A stretch of DNA of 64,000 nt, from the NCBI RefSeq assembly GCF_947258925.1, contig NZ_CAMYKG010000004.1, positions 66,331-130,330 on the forward strand. Direction: 5' to 3'. This document shows positions 51,208 to 59,141 of this stretch, piece by piece. This stretch comes from an uncultured Eudoraea sp. (GTDB taxonomy: Bacteria > Bacteroidota > Bacteroidia > Flavobacteriales > Flavobacteriaceae). A program made the position numbers and the translations under genes. Below the pieces are notes generated by a model that saw only the letters and a program-made list of their open reading frames with translations, did no database searches and was not told the DNA's origin. How positions within the stretch are numbered: position 1 is the stretch's first letter; every line of letters starts with the position of its first letter.

Positions 51208-52110
51208 TTAAACCGTTTGATGTTCAGTCAGGGTAAGGAATTGTTCTTCCAGACTTTCTCTTCTTTTAACCAGATGAGAGAGTACAATCCCCTTTTTGTA
51301 GAGTATGTTATTCAGTTCACTTGCGTTCATCTCCTTCTTCAGAAAAGCAGTAATAATTCCGTTTTCTGTCTTAATTTCATCAAAATTTGGATGCTCCTTT
51401 AAGAAGTTTATCAATTCCTCATTATTATCTGACTTTAATTCAAAAAATCCAAAACTAGCCAGCATACCGTCAACACGGCCGGAATATAGTTTCGCTCCTT
51501 TTCTTAAAATAACCACATGACTGCATACTTTTTCTACTTCATCCAATAAATGCGAAGCAAGAAGTATAGTAGTTCCCTGCGAAGCTATTTTCTTTATAAT
51601 TTCCCTAATTTGATGTATTCCCTGAGGATCCAAACCATTGGTTGGTTCATCTAAAATTAGAATTTCAGGATCATTTAATAAGGCAGAAGCAATAGCAAGG
51701 CGTTGTTTCATTCCGAGTGAATACGTTCTGAACTTGCTGTTCCTCCTTTCCCACAATCCCACTAGTTCTAATTTATCCTTTATGGAGTCTTCCGGTACTT
51801 CTTTAATTTTACAGACCAAATTCAAATTCTGTATGGCAGTCATATAGGGGTAGAAATTAGGACGCTCAATTATTGCTCCAACTTTTTTCAGGGCATCATG
51901 GGTAGAGATAGTACCATCAAACCAGGAAAAACTCCCATTAGTCGCATTCACTACGTTTAATACTATCCCAAGCGTTGTAGATTTTCCACTTCCATTGGGC
52001 CCAAGTATTCCATAAACATTGCCTTTTTCAATTGAAAATGATAAATCCTTAACTGCAGTAAGGTATCCGAATTTCTTTGTAAGATTGTTTACTGTTAAAA
52101 TTGTTTCCAA
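51208..52110 (-). CDS. ABC transporter ATP-binding protein (TTG start)
   Basis: 300 residues. Walker A GPNGSGKST, signature YSLGMKQR (LSGGQ-type, degenerate), Walker B ILILDEPTNGLDPQG, H-loop ASHLLDEVE. The C-terminal extension continues past the ATPase core. The codon for residue 1 is TTG (52110-52108), giving METILTVNNLTKKFG, the expected beginning; no ATG is available in that position. First gene of a six-gene minus-strand run (ATPase, permease, three T9SS proteins, perhaps uvrB) with gaps of 20-58 bases. Confidence 0.92.
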   Translation of the reverse strand: METILTVNNLTKKFGYLTAVKDLSFSIEKGNVYGILGPNGSGKSTTLGIVLNVVNATNGSFSWFDGTISTHDALKKVGAIIERPNFYPYMTAIQNLNLVCKIKEVPEDSIKDKLELVGLWERRNSKFRTYSLGMKQRLAIASALLNDPEILILDEPTNGLDPQGIHQIREIIKKIASQGTTILLASHLLDEVEKVCSHVVILRKGAKLYSGRVDGMLASFGFFELKSDNNEELINFLKEHPNFDEIKTENGIITAFLKKEMNASELNNILYKKGIVLSHLVKRRESLEEQFLTLTEHQTV

Positions 52111-52199
52111 ATTAGAATGGAGTTTTTGGGTTGCATCTAGTATACTTGACGATTAAATCGTTATTTTGTTACAAAAGCAATGAATTAATAAAATTAGTT

Positions 52200-53285
52200 A
52201 TGTCCGGAGAGCGATTAATGTCGAAGAAAAAACCAGCCTATCCCGTAAGTCCAAAGTTGGACGCTTATTTGGACCGGTATAATCGGAAAATTGAAATACC
52301 AATTTTTTATGAAGACCTGTTGCGTTTTGCTGGTTCGGTTGTAGTATATGATGACGACGGGGAGGATACGCTATGGGTAAGAGTGTATTACTCCGATTCT
52401 GAAAGACTTGAAATTGATCAGAGCCTGAAACAGGTATATTCTATTTTGCATTCTGACGGTAGTGATCGAATCTTCCAATATTTAAATATTGATGCCGTAG
52501 ATTTTTGCACTTTTGGTAATTCCAGGCCTTTCCGGATTAAGGTGAGGAATATTCTCAATGATAACTTTTTATATTTCTACATTAAAAAAACAGATGCTTC
52601 ACGAATTTATGGTTTGGAATTAGAACATATGTTATCTCCTTATAACTTAAACTTTTTGGTTCATCAGGATACACTTATAGAGGAGCATATTGCAGGTATA
52701 CCGGGAGATGTTTTTATTAAAGATATGCTTCCCAATTGTACAGAATCTGAAAAAGCACAATTGGCTAAGGAATTCGTAAAATTTAATGAAAGATGTATGA
52801 TCAGGCTTTTAGGCGACATGCGATCATATAATTATGTGATTGTTCCAATGCATGATTTTGACCACGTGGTCTATAAAATCAGGGCTATAGATTTTGATCA
52901 ACAAAGCTTTGAAGGTAAACTCAAGGTGTACCGGCCTCAATTTTTCAAGGAGAACTACATTATGGTTCAAATGGTACAAAACAAGCTTCAAAGAGATTCT
53001 GTAGATCAGTATAAGATTGAGGAGCGATCTATAGTAGCAAAGCGGATTATTAGTTCTGGTGACCGAATTAACGAACTGGTGAATATTTGTAAATCTGATG
53101 ACATTTCACTTCCCGAAAATATTGATACATTGAGCAAGCAGATCTATGAACTAACCCTGGATGTTAATTTCAAGAAGTGCACAACCATGGGTGAATTATT
53201 GGATCTAGCGCTTGATTTTGTGAAGCGTAATTATGAGGATGTCAGCATGAAGCAAATCATTGAAAAGAAAATTAAACTGCCTTAA
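52200..53285 (+). CDS. Conserved flavobacterial protein of unknown function
   Basis: About 361 residues, no signal peptide or membrane helix. Motifs that look strongly conserved: KLDAYLDRYNRKIEIPIFYEDLLRF, EDTLWVRVYYS, IDAVDFCTFGNSRPFRIKVRNI, ADASRIYGLELEHMLSPYNLNFL-like text and AGIPGDVFIKDMLP. The middle part has VYKIRAIDFDQQSF; an IDFD strand after a long helix recalls kinase-like folds, but I see no full catalytic set. I recall near-identical proteins in many flavobacteria, always uncharacterised. ATG 52200 is preferred; MSKKKPAYP at 52218 is possible. Confidence 0.8.
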   Translation: MSGERLMSKKKPAYPVSPKLDAYLDRYNRKIEIPIFYEDLLRFAGSVVVYDDDGEDTLWVRVYYSDSERLEIDQSLKQVYSILHSDGSDRIFQYLNIDAVDFCTFGNSRPFRIKVRNILNDNFLYFYIKKTDASRIYGLELEHMLSPYNLNFLVHQDTLIEEHIAGIPGDVFIKDMLPNCTESEKAQLAKEFVKFNERCMIRLLGDMRSYNYVIVPMHDFDHVVYKIRAIDFDQQSFEGKLKVYRPQFFKENYIMVQMVQNKLQRDSVDQYKIEERSIVAKRIISSGDRINELVNICKSDDISLPENIDTLSKQIYELTLDVNFKKCTTMGELLDLALDFVKRNYEDVSMKQIIEKKIKLP

Positions 53286-53288
53286 AAC

Positions 53289-54347
53289 TCAGGTTTTTTG
53301 TTCTTTGTTAAAATAGACCAGGTAATAATACATCTGTCTTTCTTCATCCCATCCTTTTTCTACAAATCTCTCTGCAGATTCAGGGTTAATAAAATCCATT
53401 TTGATCTGTATATTGGTATCTAATTGTATTACATTTTTTATTTTTTTGCGCGTCTCGGACACTGCTTTGTTGGCAATATCGAAGGTTGATACATCTTCGA
53501 TGCTATACTTTGGGCCTTTCTCTGTTTTATAGTGTTTAAATTCCGGAATAAGATCAGGGTTTTCCAGTACTTCATTCAGAAAATTAGTTTCTTCAAAAGA
53601 ATCATTTTTTGCAAAATGGTTCACAGCCCTGTTCATAAACATGACTTCCTGTTTTTTATCTTCTGCAGGAAGTACGACGTCTTTAGCAAAATTTTGACAA
53701 AATTTCAGATAGTTCTTTGTATAAAAATTGTCATCGGCCAATACATTCACGCCCAGAAAATTCTCTAACCAGTATTTAGCATCATATCTATTACTGTCAA
53801 TGGATAAAACTTTATAACCTTCTGATTTGTCCACATTGAATATTAGGCAACCTTTGTCCAGCCTATTCAGATTAATTCCTTCTTGAACAAGAAGATTAAG
53901 ATTGTTGTCGTTTTCGGAAAATTGAAGAAAATCCTGTTTTATTTCACTCTTAAAGATCCCGATAGCATCTGTTTTTTTATTATCCAGAAGTATATCGGTC
54001 AAATGTGTAATATAAACTTCACCGCTTTTAATATGGGGATGGTTGGATTGCTCATAGAGATGTTTAGTCAGATTTATTGAGACTTGATGAGCCTTTTCCG
54101 GCTCTTCAAAAATTTCAGTGACCAGTTTGTAAACTTCATTGAATTCAAGATCAATTTCGTGAGCCAATTGATAATAATTTTCTTCTTTTTCCCGGAAAGG
54201 TTTAAAAAAGTACTCTTTTAATAAACCGGTAGTTTCATCATCCGGGCTATAGGGCGCCTGGGATAGGAACACAGGTTCCGCTTTGCTTTTGTTGCCTACA
54301 CGGTGAAGTGAAATACATTGAATTTGACAGGGATATAGATTTATCAT
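53289..54347 (-). CDS. Nucleoid-associated protein NdpA family (37 kDa, YejK-like)
   Basis: 352 residues matching the NA37/NdpA family: an N-terminal half with YITHLTDILLDNKKTDAIGIFKSE and NLNRLDKGCLIFNV, and a C-terminal half including FMNRAVNHFAKNDSFEETNFL and INPESAERFVEKGWD. E. coli YejK is a nucleoid protein of poorly known role; in phage-related settings members bind DNA or topoisomerase, which I only recall generally. Ends 3 bases from the convergent conserved gene. Confidence 0.88.
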   Translation of the reverse strand: MINLYPCQIQCISLHRVGNKSKAEPVFLSQAPYSPDDETTGLLKEYFFKPFREKEENYYQLAHEIDLEFNEVYKLVTEIFEEPEKAHQVSINLTKHLYEQSNHPHIKSGEVYITHLTDILLDNKKTDAIGIFKSEIKQDFLQFSENDNNLNLLVQEGINLNRLDKGCLIFNVDKSEGYKVLSIDSNRYDAKYWLENFLGVNVLADDNFYTKNYLKFCQNFAKDVVLPAEDKKQEVMFMNRAVNHFAKNDSFEETNFLNEVLENPDLIPEFKHYKTEKGPKYSIEDVSTFDIANKAVSETRKKIKNVIQLDTNIQIKMDFINPESAERFVEKGWDEERQMYYYLVYFNKEQKT

Positions 54348-54461
54348 ATTAATTATTGGGGATTTTATTTATGTTTTATAAAATAGGTTCAGAGGTAATC
54401 TTTAGGATAGTTAAATAAGGAATTTACGGATATTGGTAATCGAGTACCTGCAACGGCCAAG

Positions 54462-54956
54462 TTAATTCCAATTTTCGTCAAAATCCAAATCGTCGTAATT
54501 ATCCAGGGGTTCATCAAAATTAAATGATGTATCAGACTCAAATTTCTTTTCCGGCGGAGCATCAGGTAATTCACCAAAGCTGAATAATACATTTGGATAA
54601 GACATTCCATCTTCTTTTTTAACAATATCTGCTAATTCAATAAAAAAGGTCCACATGCTTAAAAAATCATAAACGTAGATAAGCCTGGGCGACTCTTCGG
54701 TTAACACTTCTTCCAAGGTAGTTTCGCTCATCAAACGCACATCAGCACCGTTTTCACTTGTATCGAAAAGAGGAATTTCTTCGTCCTGGTTCCATTGCTC
54801 ATCACATAGGTAGAAAGAAGCCATTTCATTACCTAAAAAACCAAAGGCTTGGGTTATAGCGTTATGAAAATCTTCTAAAGTAGCATGGTGTTCTATTTCC
54901 AGATCCCTGAAGATGTCTTCCGGTGTATCCAGGATTATCCTGATTTTATAAATCAT
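54462..54956 (-). CDS. Plasmid pRiA4b ORF-3-like family protein
   Basis: 164 residues. The N-terminal IYKIRIILDTPEDIFRDLEIEHHATLEDFHNAITQAFGF is the typical opening of the pRiA4b ORF-3 / IS1096-passenger TnpR-like fold: a strand, then a helix, resembling a ubiquitin-like domain. The C-terminal 25 residues are acidic (DEPLDNYDDLDFDENWN). Despite the name, no transposon, plasmid or resolvase gene is near, and the family is chromosomal in flavobacteria. Function unknown. Lies 28 bases after ctaA on the same strand. Confidence 0.82.
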   Translation of the reverse strand: MIYKIRIILDTPEDIFRDLEIEHHATLEDFHNAITQAFGFLGNEMASFYLCDEQWNQDEEIPLFDTSENGADVRLMSETTLEEVLTEESPRLIYVYDFLSMWTFFIELADIVKKEDGMSYPNVLFSFGELPDAPPEKKFESDTSFNFDEPLDNYDDLDFDENWN

Positions 54957-54984
54957 TAATTTTCAATTATTGGTGGGGGCAAAG

Positions 54985-56019
54985 TTAAGAAGTTTTATGA
55001 CTTCTTATAACTTTTGTGGCTTCCAAAACCAAATAGAATTGAATGCCAAAGAGCAGGGCCGCCAATATTAAATGAAGCGGTTGACTTGCAAATGGAAAAT
55101 CAAAATAATACATCACAACCCCGGAGACTACTTCAAGGAATAGAATACCTAAAACCCATTTAAATTTAGAAAAGTCCAATTTCTTTTGAGTGATGTAATA
55201 TGCAAGGGATACATTTACCAGTACAACCAAAATTGAAAAGGAGCGATGAACGTAAAATTGAATTGAGGGATCTTGAAGCCACATAGATTTGTCATTTTCA
55301 CCAAATAAATCTATCTGGTGGTCCACAAACTGCCTGACTTGCGTTCCCATAACGATTTGAAACAAAGTAATAGCTAATGCCACCCAAAAACCTATTGCTA
55401 CATTTTTGTCATATGTCCTTTGCAGAGGACGGGTATCTGTAATGAAGAGAAGATATACCAATAATGCTACAATAAATAGGGCCATAACCATATGTATGGT
55501 AATTTTTACCGGTTCCAGAACCGAATAAACCACGGTAGCACCTAACCAACCTTGAAAGCCCATGGATAAAACCAACAGCCATGATATTGCGGTTATACCT
55601 TTATTCTTTTTCCAATATCCTATTGAAGAGATTGCAAGCACTAAGATGACCAAACCTGCCAGGGCGCCCAAAAGGCGATTTATAAATTCGATCCAGGTAT
55701 GCCATGGATTAAACTCTGCATAATCGTGTTTGGTATATGTTTCCCAATTAGTGGTGTCAAAAACATCTGAAGTCTTTAAATCTTCTTTTGCAACTTGCAG
55801 GGTTTCATTCAGAATAATTACTTGTCCTTTGTTATAATCGTGGTTCGGTTTCCATTCAAGTTCAGATGCTTCAGTAGGAGGTATATAATACCCGAAGCAT
55901 TTAGGCCAATCAGGACAGCCCATACCACTTCCTGTCATTCGCACAACGGCTCCGGCAATAATCACCAAATAAACCAAAACCAAAGAAATTTTGGCGATTT
56001 TTCTAAAATTCTTCTGCAT
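54985..56019 (-). CDS. ctaA: Heme A synthase (CtaA/Cox15)
   Basis: An inner-membrane enzyme that oxidises the methyl group of heme O to make heme A for cytochrome oxidase. 344 residues, about eight membrane helices. Motifs: GAVVRMTGSGMGCPDWPKC (with the conserved Cys pair), FNPWHTWIEFINRLLGALAG (heme-ligand histidine and EFxNR), HMVMALFIVAL and HRSFSILVVLVN, LHLILAALLFG for the other histidines. Length fits Cox15-like bacterial forms. Starts the run ctaA to pRiA4b-like protein, with a good promoter. Confidence 0.94.
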   Translation of the reverse strand: MQKNFRKIAKISLVLVYLVIIAGAVVRMTGSGMGCPDWPKCFGYYIPPTEASELEWKPNHDYNKGQVIILNETLQVAKEDLKTSDVFDTTNWETYTKHDYAEFNPWHTWIEFINRLLGALAGLVILVLAISSIGYWKKNKGITAISWLLVLSMGFQGWLGATVVYSVLEPVKITIHMVMALFIVALLVYLLFITDTRPLQRTYDKNVAIGFWVALAITLFQIVMGTQVRQFVDHQIDLFGENDKSMWLQDPSIQFYVHRSFSILVVLVNVSLAYYITQKKLDFSKFKWVLGILFLEVVSGVVMYYFDFPFASQPLHLILAALLFGIQFYLVLEATKVIRSHKTS

Positions 56020-56038
56020 ACGAGCTCTATTTAACTAG

Positions 56039-56067
56039 CAAAATTACTATAATTAAGACAACACAAA
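56039..56067 (-). promoter_or_regulatory. Promoter of ctaA
   Basis: Minus strand: TTTG (56067-56064), 17 bases, TAATTTTG (56046-56039), about 20 bases before the ATG. Confidence 0.7.
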
Positions 56068-56071
56068 TTCC

Positions 56072-57502
56072 TTATTCCTGCTTTTTGTGAAGCCCTAATT
56101 CTTCACCTTTTTTTATCATAAATTCATAGGCCGGACCGAATTCATTTGGAATTTCACCTTCCAGAATCGCCTCTTTAATTGCATCTTTTATGATGCCAAT
56201 TTCCTTAGAGGGCTTTAGATCAAAGGTTTTCATAATTTCCTCCCCACTTATGGGTGGTTGAAAATTTCTAAGGTGATCACGTTCTTCAACCTCAATTATT
56301 TTTTGTCTTACAATTTTAAAATTGTTCTTGTATTTTTTTTGTTTCTTAGGATTCTTGGTCGTTATATCTGCTTCACATAATGTCATTAGATCATCTACAT
56401 GATCACCTGCATCAAATACCAACCTTCTCACAGCGGCATCTGTCACATGATCCTGTGAAAGAATTATTGGCCTGGAGCTCATACGAACCATTTTCTGAAC
56501 AAATTTCATTTTGTCGTTCAGCGGCATACGTAATCTTTTAAATAATTTAAACACCATTTTAGAACCAACAAATTCATGCGCATGGAACGTCCATCCAATC
56601 TTTTTGTCAAATCTTTTGGTAGGGGCCTTGCCAATATCATGGAGCAGTGCTGCCCAACGCAACCATAGATTATCAGTAGTTTTCGAAATATTATCGACAA
56701 CTTCGAGGGTGTGCCAAAAATTATCTTTATGGCGCTGGCCTTCAACTTCTTCAATTCCTTCCAAAGCAATCAATTCCGGCAGGATATAGGGCAATAATTC
56801 AGTATTATATAAAAGTTTAAGACCAATGGACGGCTGATCACATGCCAAAATTTTATTCAATTCATCAATTATCCTTTCTTCAGAAATAATTTTTATTCGT
56901 TCCTTATTTTCTATAATCGCCTGAAGCGATTTTAATTCAATATCGAAACCCAATTGAGTAGCGAAACGAATAGCTCTCATCATTCTTAAAGGGTCATCAG
57001 AATAGGTAATCGATGGATCCAGAGGAGTTCTTATTAGTTTGTTTTGAAGATCATTAACTCCATTAAGCGGATCTATTAAGTCACCAAAATCCAATTCATT
57101 GAGGGATATGGCCAAAGTATTGATAGTAAAATCCCGCCTCTTTTGGTCGTCTAATAGGCTTCCATCTTCTACAATGGGTTTTCGGCTATCTTTCAAATAA
57201 CTTTCCGTTCTGGCACCCACAAATTCTATTTCCAAGTGGTGGTGTTTTAACATTGCTGTACCGAAGTTCTTAAAAACTGAAACTTTTGGGTTTCCACTTA
57301 GTTTTGAAGCAACTTTTTTAGCGAGCTTAATCCCACTACCAACGGCAACAATATCAATATCCTTAGATTTACCCTTTCCCAGTAAAAGATCTCTGACATA
57401 TCCACCAATTAGATAGCTATCAACGGAAAGTTCCTTTGCCGCTTCAGCAATAGTTAAGAAGATGGGGTCTTTTAAATTGTCTTTGTAATTTATTAGGGTC
57501 AT
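56072..57502 (-). CDS. cca: CCA tRNA nucleotidyltransferase with HD domain
   Basis: Adds CCA to tRNA 3' ends. The 476 residues begin with a class II nucleotidyltransferase head: LIGGYVRDLLLGKGKSKDIDIV has the G-G-x-V-R-D motif and the DxD metal pair. DDQKRRDFTINTLAI (RRD motif) and LRMMRAIRFATQLGF follow, then a C-terminal HD phosphohydrolase domain (RWAALLHDIGKAPTKRF). No distinction between CCA- and A-adding enzymes is needed, as only one such gene is visible. Follows tsaC by 76 bases. Confidence 0.95.
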   Translation of the reverse strand: MTLINYKDNLKDPIFLTIAEAAKELSVDSYLIGGYVRDLLLGKGKSKDIDIVAVGSGIKLAKKVASKLSGNPKVSVFKNFGTAMLKHHHLEIEFVGARTESYLKDSRKPIVEDGSLLDDQKRRDFTINTLAISLNELDFGDLIDPLNGVNDLQNKLIRTPLDPSITYSDDPLRMMRAIRFATQLGFDIELKSLQAIIENKERIKIISEERIIDELNKILACDQPSIGLKLLYNTELLPYILPELIALEGIEEVEGQRHKDNFWHTLEVVDNISKTTDNLWLRWAALLHDIGKAPTKRFDKKIGWTFHAHEFVGSKMVFKLFKRLRMPLNDKMKFVQKMVRMSSRPIILSQDHVTDAAVRRLVFDAGDHVDDLMTLCEADITTKNPKKQKKYKNNFKIVRQKIIEVEERDHLRNFQPPISGEEIMKTFDLKPSKEIGIIKDAIKEAILEGEIPNEFGPAYEFMIKKGEELGLHKKQE

Positions 57503-57578
57503 AATTTTAATTACTTCCGCATTGAATTGTCAAGCCTGGTATAACTCCCCAACAAGAATGTCTGGAATTTCTGTTTTT

Positions 57579-58142
57579 TTACTTACGGATAATTTTTACA
57601 GTGCCATTATTACCCAATTTAATAATAGAAGAAGGTGATTTAATAGTTGAATTTTTCTCCAAATTTACCACATAGTCTACACCTTTTAAAATCAAATTAC
57701 TTATTTCTGAAAAATTTCCGGGAGTGGGTTCACCGGCAATATTTGCAGATGTAGAAACGATTGGCCTTTTGAATTTTTGTATTAGTCTTTTACAAAACTT
57801 ATCTGATGCTACCCTAATGGCCAAAGTGTTATCATCGGCAATGAGGTTTTCTGCAACACCCTTTGGATCGTCATAAATAATGGTTATCGGTTTTTCAGCT
57901 ATATCCATAATATCGTAGGCAGCCTCGGGGACTTGTTTTACATACTGTTCTAACATAAACTGGTTAGAAACAAGACAAATCATGGTCTTTTTATCAGATC
58001 TCTTTTTTAGTCTGAATATCTGATCTACAGCTTCCTTATTGGTTGCATCACAGCCAATTCCCCAAACCGTATCTGTCGGATAAAGTATAAGGCCTCCTTC
58101 ATTAAGAATGGCAATAGCGTTATCGATTTCTTTTTTGGACAT
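57579..58142 (-). CDS. L-threonylcarbamoyladenylate synthase (TsaC/Sua5, YrdC domain)
   Basis: Makes threonylcarbamoyl-AMP, the donor for t6A modification of ANN-decoding tRNAs. 187 residues: YrdC signature LYPTDTVWGIGCDATNKEA, IFRLKKRSDKKTMICLV, LAIRVASDKFCKRLI and STSANIAGEPTPGNF. There is no Sua5 C-terminal domain, so it is the short TsaC type. It lies between the GT2 gene (57 bases upstream) and cca, so the two tRNA-maturation genes are neighbours. Confidence 0.94.
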   Translation of the reverse strand: MSKKEIDNAIAILNEGGLILYPTDTVWGIGCDATNKEAVDQIFRLKKRSDKKTMICLVSNQFMLEQYVKQVPEAAYDIMDIAEKPITIIYDDPKGVAENLIADDNTLAIRVASDKFCKRLIQKFKRPIVSTSANIAGEPTPGNFSEISNLILKGVDYVVNLEKNSTIKSPSSIIKLGNNGTVKIIRK

Positions 58143-58199
58143 GGAATAGATCGTTAAATGGAATTACTGAGAATTAAATTACGTTTAATGACTTTGATT

Positions 58200-59141
58200 T
58201 TATGCTTGAATATTTTGTTCATGCTTCAACGACTTCCCCAGGGGAAGTCCGATTAAAATGCGTTGGAATAGTCGAAAATATTTAGGTTTTATAATAGAAA
58301 CCAATCCATAGCGAATGATAAAAAATATTCTTAGCATTTGATAATGAAAATACCCATAATTCTTTCGAATAACATAGAACATGGAAGTTTTGAGTTCAAT
58401 TTTCGTTTTAATATCCCATGCGGTTTTTTCAACACTCTTACCTTGATAATGAAGATAGGAGGCTGAGGGAACAAAATAGGTCTTCTTCTTACTCTTTTTT
58501 AATCGATAGCAAATATCACTCTCTTCAAAATAAAGAAAAATATTAGTGTCAAATCCACCTACTGAATCAAAATCCTCAGCCCTGAAAAACATAAAGCTGC
58601 CATTTACATAGTCAACGGGGATTGGCTTTTTATACAATTTTCGCCTGTTAGGTTTAGTTCGCGGAAATACTAATTCCAATATCTTTTTACCAAAAACTTC
58701 ACGGCCGAAGGAGGTAAAATGATCAAAACTAACTTCCTTTTTTTGGTGTTCATTATAAATTTGCCCTCCACATAAAGCTGCATCTTCAGTTTTTTCCATA
58801 AAATCAAAGCAGGTTTTTATGGGATCATTTAATAACAAAGTATCATTGTTTAAAAATAAGTAGTAATTGGCATTCGCAAATTGAACCCCATGCATGTTGC
58901 CTCCACCAAAACCGGTGTTTATTCTGCTTTTGTAGAGGGATATTTTTGAATTATTTAAATGGTTGATATAATTTTTTAAAGCCTTATAATCTTCTTTTTT
59001 TGAAGCATTATCTACAACAATGATTTCGTAAGTTATCTGGCTTGTGGTGTTTTCCAAAACACTTTGAATACACTTTTGGGTAAACTCCGAAGAATTAAAA
59101 TTTATTATGATTACGGCTAAATCAAGTTTAGTACTTCTCAT
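58200..59141 (-). CDS. Glycosyltransferase family 2 (rhamnosyltransferase-like)
   Basis: 313 residues. A GT-A fold: AVIIINFNSSEFTQKCIQSVL (nucleotide-binding strand), VVDNASKKEDY, LFLNNDTLLL (DxD-like metal site NNDT), and a C-terminal GGFDTNIFLYFEESDICYRL with the general-base acidic residues of rhamnosyl-type GT2 enzymes. It lacks membrane helices except a hydrophobic C-terminal stretch, so it probably acts at the inner face of the inner membrane on an O-antigen or surface glycan. Overlaps the upstream fusion gene by 14 bases. Confidence 0.9.
   Translation of the reverse strand: MRSTKLDLAVIIINFNSSEFTQKCIQSVLENTTSQITYEIIVVDNASKKEDYKALKNYINHLNNSKISLYKSRINTGFGGGNMHGVQFANANYYLFLNNDTLLLNDPIKTCFDFMEKTEDAALCGGQIYNEHQKKEVSFDHFTSFGREVFGKKILELVFPRTKPNRRKLYKKPIPVDYVNGSFMFFRAEDFDSVGGFDTNIFLYFEESDICYRLKKSKKKTYFVPSASYLHYQGKSVEKTAWDIKTKIELKTSMFYVIRKNYGYFHYQMLRIFFIIRYGLVSIIKPKYFRLFQRILIGLPLGKSLKHEQNIQA

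Noticed and set aside
54462-54956. Possible transposon, because the family is often named IS1096 passenger TnpR
   Set aside because: No transposase, terminal inverted repeat or target duplication is present; the gene sits between core genes ctaA and the nucleoid protein.
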